Part shown: positions 45,365-54,250 of the stretch, one piece after another
How the letters are laid out: every line of letters begins with the position of its first letter
Numbering within the stretch: position 1 is the stretch's first letter
Source of the DNA: Clostridia bacterium
GTDB taxonomy: Bacteria > Bacillota > Clostridia > Christensenellales > Borkfalkiaceae
Assembly: GCA_017626495.1 (NCBI GenBank)
Contig: JAGAIP010000005.1
Coordinates: 1 to 64,000, forward strand
Reading direction: 5' to 3'
DNA length: 64,000 nucleotides
Made by a program: the position numbers and the translations under genes
Notes under the pieces: generated by a model
The model's input: only the letters and a program-made list of their open reading frames with translations
Told to the model about the DNA's origin: nothing
Database searches by the model: none

Positions 45365-46562
45365 GACAATTCTCCTTATATATCATACTATACATCAATT
45401 CCGAAAAAAACGCAACCAAATAGCACAAATCAAACGAAATTGCGCCGCCCGAAATGCCCGTTTTCGGCACAAAAAACAGCTGAAACAGGAGTTTTGCCAC
45501 GATTCCGACCAGGAGCGAGACGGCGGAAACTTCCGCCTTTCCGAGTCCCGTCAGACAGCCTGCCATCGTCTGCACCAGCGGAAGAAACAGGCAGGACGGA
45601 AGAGAAACGAGCAAAAGGGTTGTAAAGAGCCTTCCCTCGTCGCCGCTCAATCCGTAGAGAAAGGTCGAAATGATATTGACGCCGAGCATGAAACCGAGGA
45701 GCACGGGCATTGCGCATATAAAGGTCAGGACGAGAGAATCCTTGATTTTTCCCTTCTCCCCCGCCGCGACGCAGGGAATGACCGCGCCCGAAATTCCGAC
45801 GCAGACGGATGAAGAGAGCGCCACCAACGGAGAAACGCAACCCGACAAAATGCCGTACTGTGAAACGCCTGCAAGGCGGACGAGCACCACGCTGTCCAAA
45901 AAAGACGAGAGCGGCAAAACGCACGCGGACAGCGTGACGGGAATCGTCCGCGTCAACAGTTCCTTTCCGCCCATCCGTTCCCCGACCGTGCGTTCCCGTC
46001 TCCACAACAGGAGGCTACCCAATGCGACGCACTCTCCAAGGGTGACGGACAGGAGCAGAAACGGAAACGGATTTGCCGTAACTTTCGCAAATGACAATCC
46101 GAACAGAATTTTGACCGCTTGTTCCACAACCTGCGAAACGGCGGTGGGAAGCATTCTCCCGTGCCCCTGAAATTCCCCCCGTCGCAGGGAAATTTCCGTG
46201 ACGAGAACGAGAGAGGGCGAAATGGCAAAATATCCCCAAACGAGCGAACGGTTCCCCTGCAACAAAGACACCGGATAGGCGAACGCGCACAACAATACGC
46301 TCGACATGGCCCCCACGGGGAGAAAAATACGCCTCGCCATTTTCATGCAATCCTTCCCCGACGCGATGAGATAGGAGAGGGCGGACGGCAATCCTACCGA
46401 AGAAAAGGTCAGGAGAAGCGCATAGACGGGATAAATCATCTGATACATGCCCATCTGCTCTGTTCCGATCAGACGAATGAGCGGAAAGCGATAAATCGCT
46501 CCGAGTACTTTGGAAAGAAAGCTTCCCAGCGACAACAAAAACGCACTCTGTAAAAAATTCAT
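45288..46562 (-). CDS. SpoVB/MurJ-like flippase (MOP superfamily)
   Basis: A 424-residue membrane protein with about 12 helices of the polysaccharide-biosynthesis/oligosaccharide flippase group. Marks are the N-terminal LLSLGSFLSKVLGAIYRFPL, EQMGMYQMIYPVYALLL and GLPSALSYLIAS. In many Clostridia this gene precedes mazG. The last 30 or so residues overlap mazG in another frame and are basic. No ribosome site is visible before the ATG, and a terminator lies just upstream, so its promoter must be within about 30 bases. Confidence 0.85.
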   Translation of the reverse strand: MNFLQSAFLLSLGSFLSKVLGAIYRFPLIRLIGTEQMGMYQMIYPVYALLLTFSSVGLPSALSYLIASGKDCMKMARRIFLPVGAMSSVLLCAFAYPVSLLQGNRSLVWGYFAISPSLVLVTEISLRRGEFQGHGRMLPTAVSQVVEQAVKILFGLSFAKVTANPFPFLLLSVTLGECVALGSLLLWRRERTVGERMGGKELLTRTIPVTLSACVLPLSSFLDSVVLVRLAGVSQYGILSGCVSPLVALSSSVCVGISGAVIPCVAAGEKGKIKDSLVLTFICAMPVLLGFMLGVNIISTFLYGLSGDEGRLFTTLLLVSLPSCLFLPLVQTMAGCLTGLGKAEVSAVSLLVGIVAKLLFQLFFVPKTGISGGAISFDLCYLVAFFSELMYSMIYKENCHVDHRGIRRSGRGFIRTCKKRHFER

Positions 46563-46584
46563 ATCCGTATTTTGTGTAATCGCA

Positions 46585-46610
46585 TGAAAAAAAGAGCCCG
46601 AAGGCTCTTT
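46585..46610 (-). terminator. Terminator of the 93-residue gene
   Basis: AAAGAGCC and GGCTCTTT around a four-base loop, followed by a T run on the - strand. Confidence 0.85.
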
Positions 46611-46632
46611 TATCAGATCGTCTCAAAAAAAT

Positions 46633-46914
46633 TCAACTCGCCATGTTTCCCTTGATGATCTCCACAATCGCACCGCCTACGCCCACAGCAAACAGAATCG
46701 CGATAAGAATGACGATGAGTAACGCCACGCAGAAATAACTCCTCGCAAAACTGCGCCTGTTGATGTTACTGTCGGAAAAGGCGCATACGATCAACACAAT
46801 CAATCCTATGACGGGAAGCGAAAATAAAATCGAATAGCCGAAATAAGTCCATGCTCCCATCGGACGGTACTTTTCAGGCAAATGAGCGATTTCTTCCTTT
46901 TCATAACTGTTCAT
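46633..46914 (-). CDS. Small two-helix membrane protein
   Basis: A 93-residue protein of a type common in Clostridia: a short N-terminus with LPEKYRPMGAWTYFGYSI, a first helix LFSLPVIGLIVLIVCAF, a polar loop NINRRSFARSYF and a second helix of about 20 residues. Function is not known. GGAGG lies before the ATG and it has its own consensus promoter and terminator, so it is a monocistronic gene. Confidence 0.85.
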   Translation of the reverse strand: MNSYEKEEIAHLPEKYRPMGAWTYFGYSILFSLPVIGLIVLIVCAFSDSNINRRSFARSYFCVALLIVILIAILFAVGVGGAIVEIIKGNMAS

Positions 46915-46953
46915 ATGATTTCCTCCGTTAAAATTTTTTCATACTCTGCGTTT

Positions 46954-46982
46954 ATTATAATCGAATCAACTTCTCTTGTCAA
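46954..46982 (-). promoter_or_regulatory. Consensus promoter of the 93-residue gene
   Basis: Perfect TTGACA (46977-46982) and TATAAT (46954-46959) with a 17-base spacer on the - strand. Confidence 0.88.
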
Positions 46983-47027
46983 TATCTGATTTGAAAATTC
47001 TATCCTTTTCCGTCTTAAAGTGCGGAA

Positions 47028-47057
47028 AAAGGTTTTGGGACGACTCCCAAAACCTTT
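47028..47057 (-). terminator. Terminator of the perR-hydrogenase-rubrerythrin operon
   Basis: AAAGGTTTTGGGA and TCCCAAAACCTTT pair perfectly over 13 bases (loop four), with a T run on the - strand. Confidence 0.9.
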
Positions 47058-47079
47058 GCCCTTTCTTTTGAAACGAAAA

Positions 47080-49113
47080 TCAATAATTCTTTGCGTTGAT
47101 TTCGAAATAAGCCTGAGGATGCGCACATACGGGGCAGGTATCGGGCGCTTTCGTTCCGACGACGATGTGTCCGCAGTTTCTGCACTCCCAGACCTTGACT
47201 TCGCTCTTTTGGAATACTTCCTGCGCCTCGACGTTGTGAAGAAGCGCACGGTATCTCTCTTCGTGATGCTTTTCGATTTCGCCGACCATACGGAATTTAG
47301 CGGCAAGCTCGGTGAATCCTTCCTCTTCGGCGGTCTTTGCAAAGCCCTCGTACATATCCGTCCACTCGTAGTTTTCACCCTCTGCGGCGTGAAGGAGATT
47401 TTCAGCGGTGTTGCCGATGCCCTTCAATTCTTTCAGCCACATTTTCGCGTGTTCTTTTTCGTTGTCTGCCGTTTTGAGGAAGAGCGCGGAAATCTGTTCG
47501 TAGCCTTCTTTCTTTGCGACGGACGCGAAATATGTATACTTATTTCTCGCCTGAGATTCGCCTGCGAAAGCGGCTTCCAGATTCTTTTCCGTCTGCGTTC
47601 CCGCATAGGGATTAGGTTTTACTTCGGGGAGCTTTTCAAACGCGCTCGCGGGCTGTTTGCAGACGGGGCACTTTTCAGGCGCCTGATCGCCTTCGTGAAC
47701 ATATCCGCATACTTTACATTTCCATTTTGCCATTGTTTTTTCTCCTTTCTGATTTATAATCGCACTCTTATTTTCATAAGAAGTGTGTAACATTTTTTCC
47801 GCAAGTTCGCTGAGCGGATGCGTATAAAACTCTCGATAAATGCGGATAATATCGGGGTTTTTGTGGCTCTGACGGCACTGCATCTCGCGGTCTTTCCGAT
47901 AAAGACTTTCAATGCGCGCTTTGCGCACTTCGTCGGAATCTTTTTCGATATTCTTCGGCTGACCGCCTCCGCCGATACAACCGCCGGGGCATGTCATTAC
48001 CTCTACAAAGTGGTATTGCTTCCCCTCCCGTTTCATCTTTTCGATGAATCTACGCGCGTTTTCCGTTCCGTAAATTACCGCAACCTGCAATACGGAATCC
48101 GCAATTTGCACAGTCGCTTCCCTGATTCCCTCATAACCGCGGACGGGTTTGTAATCCAGCAACGCGCTCGGAGCAGGCTCGCCCGTCGCATATTCGTATG
48201 CCGTACGGAGCGCCGCTTCCATTACGCCGCCGGTATTTCCAAAAATAACCCCTGCGCCGGAAGCCTCGCCCATCAGGGAATCGTATTCGCTGTCCTGCAA
48301 CGAAGAAAAGTCGATTTGTTCTTCTTTCGCCCACCTTGCCAGCTCCCTCGTCGTGATCACGTAATCCATGTCGCGAAGGTCTTCATGCAAGTAGTCCGCC
48401 GCGCCCTTCATTTCTTCACGGCGAATCTCCATTTTTTTCGCGGTGCAGGGCGTCAACGCCACGTTGACGATTTTTGTGGGATCCAAGCCCATCTTTTTGG
48501 CAAAAAAGGTCTTTATAGTCGGTCCCTGCATGCCGATGGGGCTCTTTGCCGTAGAAAGATTGGGAATCAATTCGGGATAATAGATCTCCACGAATTTTAC
48601 CCATGCAGGGCAACAGCTCGTAAACTGCGGAAGCGGTCCTCTCTGTTTTGTAATTCGTTCGATCAGTTCGCTCGCCTCTTCGACAATCGTAAGATCCGCA
48701 GCAAAGTTTGTATCCAAAACGTAATCTACGCCCAGTTTTCTCAGAAGCGCGACCATTTTCCCTTGAACGAAACTACCATCCGACATGCCGAACTCTTCCC
48801 CGAGCGCGACGCGCACGGAAGGGGAAGTGCTTACGACGACAATCTTATTCGGATTGCGAACCGCGTCCCTCACCTGTTCGTATTCATACCGTTCGGTAAT
48901 GCTGTTTACGGGACACACGTTTGCGCACTGACCGCAGTTGATACAGACCGCGTTTCCGTTCGTCTGTTCCAACGTATATGTACCGTGTACCCCGATTTTT
49001 TCGGTGCAGACGTCTTTACACATTCCGCACTTGATACATTTATTCTCGTCTCTCACAATGCTCGGATTATCCGGGTCGATTGGAACACGAATATCCATCG
49101 ATAGATGTTTCAT
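47080..49113 (-). CDS. [FeFe] hydrogenase fused in frame to rubrerythrin
   Basis: A 677-residue continuous frame. Residues about 1-75 carry two [4Fe-4S] motifs ([25 protein letters not shown]). Residues about 80-450 are a short [FeFe] hydrogenase with all three H-cluster motifs: [22 protein letters not shown] and [16 protein letters not shown]. After [17 protein letters not shown], where such hydrogenases normally stop, the frame runs on for about 20 residues into a complete rubrerythrin ([15 protein letters not shown]): N-terminal rubredoxin-like domain, four-helix di-iron domain ([32 protein letters not shown]) and C-terminal rubredoxin domain ([15 protein letters not shown]). An AAAGGAG site remains ahead of the rubrerythrin ATG (47733), so both a fusion and free rubrerythrin can be made. 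I start at 49113 because GGAGGAGAG precedes it and it overlaps the perR stop (ATGA). Likely role: peroxide removal with electrons from H2 or ferredoxin. Confidence 0.88.
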   Translation of the reverse strand: MKHLSMDIRVPIDPDNPSIVRDENKCIKCGMCKDVCTEKIGVHGTYTLEQTNGNAVCINCGQCANVCPVNSITERYEYEQVRDAVRNPNKIVVVSTSPSVRVALGEEFGMSDGSFVQGKMVALLRKLGVDYVLDTNFAADLTIVEEASELIERITKQRGPLPQFTSCCPAWVKFVEIYYPELIPNLSTAKSPIGMQGPTIKTFFAKKMGLDPTKIVNVALTPCTAKKMEIRREEMKGAADYLHEDLRDMDYVITTRELARWAKEEQIDFSSLQDSEYDSLMGEASGAGVIFGNTGGVMEAALRTAYEYATGEPAPSALLDYKPVRGYEGIREATVQIADSVLQVAVIYGTENARRFIEKMKREGKQYHFVEVMTCPGGCIGGGGQPKNIEKDSDEVRKARIESLYRKDREMQCRQSHKNPDIIRIYREFYTHPLSELAEKMLHTSYENKSAIINQKGEKTMAKWKCKVCGYVHEGDQAPEKCPVCKQPASAFEKLPEVKPNPYAGTQTEKNLEAAFAGESQARNKYTYFASVAKKEGYEQISALFLKTADNEKEHAKMWLKELKGIGNTAENLLHAAEGENYEWTDMYEGFAKTAEEEGFTELAAKFRMVGEIEKHHEERYRALLHNVEAQEVFQKSEVKVWECRNCGHIVVGTKAPDTCPVCAHPQAYFEINAKNY
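47733..47749 (-). promoter_or_regulatory. Internal ribosome site and start of rubrerythrin
   Basis: On the - strand AAAGGAG lies eight bases before the ATG at 47733, inside the open fusion frame. It is as strong as other ribosome sites in the window, so 217-residue free rubrerythrin (47080-47733) is probably also translated. Confidence 0.75.
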
Positions 49114-49523
49114 TTGCTCTCCTCCTTTCCCTCTTTGCTCCCTTGTTTCTGACATTCAAGACAAATCCCTTGAAAAATAAGATCGTGCTTTATAAAAACA
49201 AAACCGTGCCCATCTTTAATTCTGCTTTGCATATCGGGAATATACTCCATATCCACGTCCGCAACCCTCCCACAGTTTATGCACCTGACGTGATAATGAT
49301 TCGCGCAAATATGGTCGTAACGGTCCGCACAACCCGGTATTTTGCGAATCGAAATGAACCCCGCCTCGTCGAGTTGTTGCAGATTGCGATAGACGGTCGT
49401 CCGACTGATCGAAGGGTGCTCTTTGACCACTTCGGCATACACCTCGTCTGCCGTCGGGTGATTTTGTAACCTCTTCACCGCCTGTAATATGATCGTTCTT
49501 TGAATGGTATTGCGCTGGTACAT
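49110..49523 (-). CDS. perR: PerR-type Fur-family peroxide regulator
   Basis: A 137-residue metal-dependent repressor. The winged helix is in [20 protein letters not shown]. The regulatory metal residues lie in [15 protein letters not shown], and the structural zinc is held by CINCGRV and CLECQKQ. With Fe bound, PerR is inactivated by peroxide through histidine oxidation; a Fur or Zur role cannot be fully excluded, but the operon (rubrerythrin) favours PerR. Its promoter overlaps an imperfect palindrome, fitting autoregulation. The stop overlaps the hydrogenase start. Confidence 0.9.
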   Translation of the reverse strand: MYQRNTIQRTIILQAVKRLQNHPTADEVYAEVVKEHPSISRTTVYRNLQQLDEAGFISIRKIPGCADRYDHICANHYHVRCINCGRVADVDMEYIPDMQSRIKDGHGFVFIKHDLIFQGICLECQKQGSKEGKEESK

Positions 49524-49544
49524 GATCCCTCGTCGTTATTTTCT

Positions 49545-49579
49545 ATTGATATTATATTGCAATAAGAATAAAATGTCAA
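49545..49579 (-). promoter_or_regulatory. Consensus promoter with PerR-box candidate
   Basis: Perfect TTGACA (49574-49579) and TATAAT (49551-49556), 17-base spacer, on the - strand. A 19-base imperfect palindrome (49545-49563, arms ATTGATAT and ATTGCAAT, six of eight paired positions) covers the -10. This is where a PerR repressor would act. Confidence 0.72.
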
Positions 49580-49661
49580 TAGTGTCTTGAAATTTTTTGA
49601 AAAATTTTTTCAAGATATAAAATAAGCGAAGAGAAAATCGAAAATAAATTTGTCGCACGTC

Positions 49662-49690
49662 TTGACTTTCCATGCCAAACGAGATATAAT
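49662..49690 (+). promoter_or_regulatory. Promoter of the SDR gene
   Basis: TTGACT (49662-49667) and TATAAT (49685-49690), 17-base spacer, + strand. Just downstream, at 49705-49717, lies the palindrome TGCGCA-A-TGCGCA, a possible operator. Confidence 0.8.
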
Positions 49691-49732
49691 TCAACTATAA
49701 AAAATGCGCAATGCGCAAATAGGGGAATAAAT

Positions 49733-50536
49733 ATGAACAGATTAAAAGACAAAGTTGCCATCGTAACGGGTTCCACGAGCGGAATCGGAATCGGTATCGC
49801 AAAATTATTTGCAGCCGAGGGTGCAAAGGTCGTCATTTGCGGACGCAGATAGGAGAAAGGTCAGGCAGTCGTCGATGAGATCGTAAAAGAGGGCGGAGAA
49901 GCCTACTATCATTTTATGGACATCACTGTGACGGAAAGCATCGAAAGCTTACTTGCAGACACAGTCGCAAAATACGGAAAAATCGACATTTTAGTCAACA
50001 ATGCGGCAAACGTCGGCTTGAAAGACGGACGCGTGGATGAGTTATCGCTCGAAATGTGGGATAAAATTTTCCAGAGCGACGTACGCGGTACGTTCTACGC
50101 AACCAAATGCGTTCTGCCCTATATGCAGAAAAACGAAAACGGCGGTTCCATCATCAACATCGGCTCTATGGCTTCTTGCAGCGGAGACCTTGGCTCTACC
50201 GCCTATGCTTGCGCAAAGGCAGGCGTGGACAAGTTGACGGAATACACCGCTTTGCAGTACGGCAAACAAAATATCCGTTGCAACTGCGTGCGTCCCGGTC
50301 TGATCGTAACGCCTCAGAATGCGGCTTACGTTCCTCAGGCGTTAAAGGATATTTTCCTGAGCAATATCATGGTCAACCGTTACGGCTGCCCCGAAGATAT
50401 CGGCTATATGTGCGTTTACCTCGCATCCGACGAAAGCGCATACGTTACGGGACAAATCGTCAACGTGGACGGCGGTCTGAACTCTCACGTTTCCACCGTT
50501 GCTCAATTCAAGGAATTAAATTCCCGTACCTGGTAA
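49733..50536 (+). pseudogene. Short-chain dehydrogenase/reductase with an amber codon
   Basis: A 267-residue SDR reading frame with one in-frame TAG at codon 40 (49850-49852). Before it come the Rossmann motif [10 protein letters not shown] and VVICGRR; after it the frame runs EKGQAVVDEIVKEGG, then NNAAN, the catalytic serine region IGSMASCSG, the YxxxK motif (AYACAKAG) and VNVDGG at the end. Nothing else is damaged. AGGGGA precedes the ATG at 49733, and promoter and terminator are intact. TAG is an ordinary stop elsewhere here (cas2, the WYL gene, the 12767 gene), so this is a recent nonsense mutation or a sequence error, not a recoded genome. Translation restarting at Met (49916) would lack the cofactor site. 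Confidence 0.85.
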
Positions 50537-50543
50537 AAAAGTT

Positions 50544-50576
50544 ACCGCCTCGGCAAAATGCCGAGGCGGTTTTTTA
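50544..50576 (+). terminator. Bidirectional terminator
   Basis: ACCGCCTCGGCA and TGCCGAGGCGGT pair over 12 bases (loop three), followed by six T on the + strand; a T run also follows on the - strand. Confidence 0.92.
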
Positions 50577-50586
50577 TTGACCGTCT

Positions 50587-51201
50587 TTATACTTTTTCAA
50601 AATCTGATTTGGGATGCTTGCAGATCGGACAAATAAAGTCGTCGGGCATCTCTTCTCCCACGTATTCGTAACCGCAGATCGTACACCTCCAAACCGTCTT
50701 TTTATCCGAAGGTTTTTTATCCTGAGGCTTCGGTTTGATATGCGCGAAGTAATAAGCGTACGTTGCAGACGGAACGGCGCTGAGAATTTCTCCCTCTACG
50801 GGACGCCCCAAAAACAGAAGGTGGCTTCCAAGATCGACGATCTGATCGACTTCGACGGACACATAAGCGTTTGTTCCCTCGGTGATGGCGAGCGTTCCGT
50901 TTGAAACGCGTTTGCAAGCGTCGAATCCGTCGAATTTATCCACCGTTTTGCCCGAATGGAATCCGAAACGATGAAAAACGTCAAACACAGCGTCTTCACT
51001 CAACACCGAAACGGTAAATTTCTTGCTTTTTCGGATCATTTCGCAGGTATAGTTCGCCTTGTTTACGGCAACGCTCAACGTCAGCGGTTCAGACGCAAGT
51101 TGCGCGACCGTGTTGACGATACAACCGTTGTCTTTTCCATCTGCGTTCGCAGTCAGTACGAATAATCCGTAGCTTAATTTTTGAAGTACCTTTGAATCCA
51201 T
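50587..51201 (-). CDS. High-molecular-weight rubredoxin (flavin reductase-rubredoxin)
   Basis: A 204-residue fusion. Residues 1 to about 150 are a flavin-reductase-like FMN-binding domain (MDSKVLQKLSYGLFVLTAN, NGCIVNTVAQLASEPLTLSVAVNK). Residues about 165-204 are rubredoxin with CTICGYEYVG and CPICKHP. Such Hrb proteins pass NADH electrons to flavodiiron proteins that reduce oxygen or NO; no flavodiiron gene is in the window. I start at 51201, where AAGGAG is close; the longer frame has no such site. Placed next to perR and rubrerythrin it fits an oxygen-defence neighbourhood. Confidence 0.9.
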   Translation of the reverse strand: MDSKVLQKLSYGLFVLTANADGKDNGCIVNTVAQLASEPLTLSVAVNKANYTCEMIRKSKKFTVSVLSEDAVFDVFHRFGFHSGKTVDKFDGFDACKRVSNGTLAITEGTNAYVSVEVDQIVDLGSHLLFLGRPVEGEILSAVPSATYAYYFAHIKPKPQDKKPSDKKTVWRCTICGYEYVGEEMPDDFICPICKHPKSDFEKV

Positions 51202-51235
51202 GGTTTTCTCCTTTCCCATCAAAACATTTTTATAC

Positions 51236-51264
51236 ATTATACCACGTCGTCTGAAAATAATCAA
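51236..51264 (-). promoter_or_regulatory. Promoter of the Hrb gene
   Basis: TTGATT (51259-51264) and TATAAT (51236-51241), 17-base spacer, on the - strand. Confidence 0.72.
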
Positions 51265-51338
51265 CGGTATCTTTGATTTTTTTCGATTAATTCCGAACGC
51301 TCCGACGGGGATTTTATCCGTCCCCGAATGGATAATCG

Positions 51339-51376
51339 TACGGATCACGCTGCGCATCGCCGCAACGTGATCCGTA
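51339..51376 (-). terminator. Hairpin after the EF-G-like gene
   Basis: TACGGATCACG and CGTGATCCGTA pair over 11 bases; the loop can form a smaller stem. No T run follows, so it may protect the mRNA end rather than terminate. Confidence 0.5.
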
Positions 51377-51386
51377 TTTCCGACGG

Positions 51387-53438
51387 TTATTTGGCGGATT
51401 TTAAGACTTCCTGCAATACGGCGTCGGACGCCTGTTCATACCGTGCAAACGTTTCGGTAAACTTGCCCTTACCCTGCGTAAGCGCACGCAGATCGGTGGA
51501 ATACTCCATGATCTCGGATTTGGGAATTTCAGCCGTAACGATCTGCACGTCTTCCTGCGTATCCATGCCGATGATTCTGCCCCTTCTCTTGTTGATGTCG
51601 CCGAGCACGTCGCCGAGATACTGATCGGGAATGGCAACTCTCACTTTGGAAATGGGTTCGAGCAGGACGGGCGAAGCATTTTTCAGTCCCTCTCTGAACG
51701 CAAGTTCTGCGGCGGCTTTGAATGCAGCCTCCGAGGAGTCTACTTCATGATAGCTGCCGTCATAGAGAACCGCTTTCAGATTGATGACGGGATACCCTGC
51801 AAGCACGCCGTGAGGAAGACATTCCATAATTCCCTTTTCGACGGCAGGGAAGTAGTTTTTCGGAACAGCACCGCCGACCACTTCTTCCGCAAATTCGAAT
51901 ACCTGCTCGCTCGGTTCGAATCTCATTTTGCAATGTCCGTACTGACCGTGACCGCCCGTTTGCTTCTTATATTTTCCCTCGGCGGTCGCCGTGGAAAGAA
52001 TGGTTTCCTTATAGGCAATGGCAGGCTTACGCAGATCGACCTCCACGCCGAACTTTGTTTTCAATTTCTTCGCAATGATTTCGATTTGCATCTCTCCCTG
52101 ACCGCCCAAAAGCATTTCTCCCGTATCGGGATCCTTCGTTACGGTAAAGCTCTTATCCTCTTCCATGAGCCTGGACAGTCCTGCAAAAATCTTATCTTCC
52201 GTTCCCCTCGCTTTCGCGTAGACCGCTTTATACAGCGTGGGTTTGAGGAAAAGAATGGCGTCGAATTTTACAGGCGCGCTCTCGTCGCAGAGGGTATCGC
52301 CCGTTCCCGTATCGGAAAGTTTTGCAACGGCGCCGATGTCGCCTGCCGTCAGCTCGTTGACAGCCTCCTGCTTTTTTCCGTTGACGACGTAAAGCGCGTT
52401 GATTCTCTCTCTTGCGCCCGTGTTCGGGTTCAGAACGGTCATGCCCGTTTTCAGACAACCGCGATTGACGCGGAGATAGTTCAATTTACCCACAAACGGG
52501 TCGATGGAAGTCTTAAAGACTTGCGCCGCAAACGGTTTTTCCTCGTCGCAGGTAACGCCGATGACCGTACCCGTTCCGAGATCGCTCGCGGGAAGTTCCC
52601 GTCTCTCTGCCGCCTGGGGCATATATTTTACGATTTCGTTCATGAGGTTGATGACGCCTCTGTTTTGAAGCGCGCTACCTGCCATGACGGGAATGGTATT
52701 GATGGAGAAAATACCTTTACGAATGCCGTGAATGGTGTCCTCCTGAGAGAGTTTTCCGTCCTCGAAATACTTTTCAAGCAAAACCTCGTCGTTTTCCGCA
52801 GCCGTTTCCATCAGGGAATACTGCATCTCTTCCACTTCGCCTGCAAGCTCCTGCGGAATCTCGATATCCTGAGGCCCGAGCGTCGTGAAACGGTATGCCT
52901 TTTCGGTCAGCGCATTGACGACTCCCGTCATTTTGTTTCCTTCCATGATGGGAATCTGAATGGGCGCGATCTTACCGCGGTATTTCTCTTTGAGCGCGTT
53001 GACGCTCGCACGGTAATCCGCATTTTCTTTATCCATTCCGTTGAGGAAGATAATCATCGGCTTTTTAAGTTTCAGGCACTGCGCAATCGCCTTTTCCGCC
53101 CCGACGGAAACGGTTCCGTCCGCGCCCATGACGACGAGCGCCGCGCCCGACGCACGGAGCGCCTCGTTCATTTCGCTTTCGAAATCATAGAATCCGGGAA
53201 CGTCCAGAATGTTCAGTTTTACCTGTTTCCAGAACGTATGCGTCACGGATAACGAAATGGAACTGCGTTTTGCAATCTCCTGTTCGTCGAAGTCGGAAAC
53301 CGTCGTACCCTGATCGATCTTACCCATACGGTCGATACTGCCGCCGTTGAACAGCATCGCCTCGCAGAGCGTGGTTTTCCCCTCTCCGCTGTGTCCGATG
53401 ATTGCAATGTTTCGAATGTCTTTTGCCGAAATACTCAT
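51387..53438 (-). CDS. EF-G-like translational GTPase (EF-G2 type)
   Basis: A 683-residue GTPase with EF-G domain order. The P-loop is GHSGEGKTT, G3 is DVPGFYDF and G4 is NGMDKENA; the loop wording differs from true EF-G ([21 protein letters not shown]), which marks the EF-G-like paralogue common in Clostridia. Domains II-V are complete (KKQTGGHGQYGHCKMRFEP, LPHGVLAGYPVINLKAVL). It probably acts on ribosomes under special conditions, but elongation activity is not assured. AGGGAAAG precedes the ATG. Confidence 0.88.
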   Translation of the reverse strand: MSISAKDIRNIAIIGHSGEGKTTLCEAMLFNGGSIDRMGKIDQGTTVSDFDEQEIAKRSSISLSVTHTFWKQVKLNILDVPGFYDFESEMNEALRASGAALVVMGADGTVSVGAEKAIAQCLKLKKPMIIFLNGMDKENADYRASVNALKEKYRGKIAPIQIPIMEGNKMTGVVNALTEKAYRFTTLGPQDIEIPQELAGEVEEMQYSLMETAAENDEVLLEKYFEDGKLSQEDTIHGIRKGIFSINTIPVMAGSALQNRGVINLMNEIVKYMPQAAERRELPASDLGTGTVIGVTCDEEKPFAAQVFKTSIDPFVGKLNYLRVNRGCLKTGMTVLNPNTGARERINALYVVNGKKQEAVNELTAGDIGAVAKLSDTGTGDTLCDESAPVKFDAILFLKPTLYKAVYAKARGTEDKIFAGLSRLMEEDKSFTVTKDPDTGEMLLGGQGEMQIEIIAKKLKTKFGVEVDLRKPAIAYKETILSTATAEGKYKKQTGGHGQYGHCKMRFEPSEQVFEFAEEVVGGAVPKNYFPAVEKGIMECLPHGVLAGYPVINLKAVLYDGSYHEVDSSEAAFKAAAELAFREGLKNASPVLLEPISKVRVAIPDQYLGDVLGDINKRRGRIIGMDTQEDVQIVTAEIPKSEIMEYSTDLRALTQGKGKFTETFARYEQASDAVLQEVLKSAK

Positions 53439-53484
53439 AGTTTTCTTTCCCTTATCACAAATTAAGCAAACTGCTCATGCGTTT

Positions 53485-53513
53485 ATTCTATCATATGTTT
53501 GTTAAAATTTCAA
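53485..53513 (-). promoter_or_regulatory. Promoter of the EF-G-like gene
   Basis: TTGAAA (53508-53513) and TAGAAT (53485-53490), 17-base spacer, on the - strand. Confidence 0.7.
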
Positions 53514-53626
53514 TAGAAAACGGAAAATTTATATCAATTCATGATAAGAATTTTCATCAGCGTCGATTAATCAAAACGCATTCCCCCGCATATGAGCCGT
53601 CTACGAGCAATATCATGCTGTAAAAT

Positions 53627-53650
53627 AAAAAAAGCGCCGCATTAAAGCGC
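53627..53650 (-). terminator. Terminator of the orphan transcription unit
   Basis: GCGC arms (53634-53637, 53647-53650) with further partial pairing are followed by seven T and an AT-rich tail on the - strand. It lies about 770 bases downstream of the promoter at 54398-54426. Confidence 0.55.
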
Positions 53651-54131
53651 ACGTCCCATATAATTTTTATTTTATAAAAGATGTACAAAAATCAGCCATT
53701 TCCTTTTATATTTTTGGATTTAATTTTCTTTATTGAGCGTTAACAATAGCAATTCTGTTATAACCTCTACTTAGATATCCTTTTCTAATCTGTAAATATA
53801 TGTCAGTCTTCATTCTTATTTAGTCGATAGTACCTTCACTCAAATAGCATTAATAATTCTGTTAATTCATTTCATATCCTCTATTGCCTTTATATATTTT
53901 TATCCATAAATTTTACGGACGTCCCTGAAATAAAATCATAATCCTATATAACAGCACGCCTTTGAACCATATTCGACGCAGAGTCGATTTTCTGTTATTT
54001 AGGACATAACGTCTATCAAACCCTTTTCGATACAGAACTCATACCCTAAAGTATGTTCGCTTTTCCAGCTAATTCTTTATCAAATTAAACTTTTATGCTT
54101 ATGTTCCCATCACTTCCGCAGACGACGTCTA
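53651..54131 (-). other. AT-rich stretch with gene debris
   Basis: No intact ORF is supported. On the - strand, frames carry protein-like pieces broken by stops (for example GNVVDVVCGSDGNISIKV, EFCIEKGLIDVMS, ENRLCVEYGSKACCYIGL), which suggests a decayed gene downstream of the small ORFs. I cannot name its family. Confidence 0.4.
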
Positions 54132-54239
54132 CTACGTTGCCCTTTCCATACAGCTTATGGTGAATATCATGATAAAAACCGTTAGTGACACTACCAGCCA
54201 AAAAAATACGGTTTTTATTATTTCAAGTGCTTTTCTCAT
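54132..54239 (-). CDS. 35-residue hydrophobic peptide
   Basis: A short ORF with a strong ribosome site: AAGGAG lies about eight bases before the ATG. The 35 residues are one membrane helix (KTVFFWLVVSLTVFIMIFTI) with basic N-terminal and charged C-terminal ends. It begins 11 bases after the stop of the 43-codon ORF before it, so the two would be coupled. It could be a small membrane peptide of toxin type, or the surviving N-terminus of a broken membrane protein such as a signal peptidase; the debris downstream favours the second. Confidence 0.5.
   Translation of the reverse strand: MRKALEIIKTVFFWLVVSLTVFIMIFTISCMERAT
54174..54216 (+). terminator. Antisense terminator inside the 35-codon ORF
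   Basis: AAAAACCGT and ACGGTTTTT pair perfectly over nine bases around a 25-base loop, ending in TTTTTATTATTT on the + strand. It would end a + strand RNA antisense to the small ORF. No clear + promoter was found. Confidence 0.4.
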
Positions 54240-54250
54240 GTATGCGCTCC

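Noticed and set aside
46911-47378. A basic 155-codon frame over the end of the rubrerythrin gene
   Set aside because: It is an out-of-frame shadow of the rubrerythrin coding sequence with no ribosome site.
49850-49852. Genome-wide TAG recoding as explanation of the amber codon
   Set aside because: TAG ends cas2, the WYL regulator gene, the 12767-13315 gene and the 35-codon ORF in sensible places, so it is an ordinary stop here.
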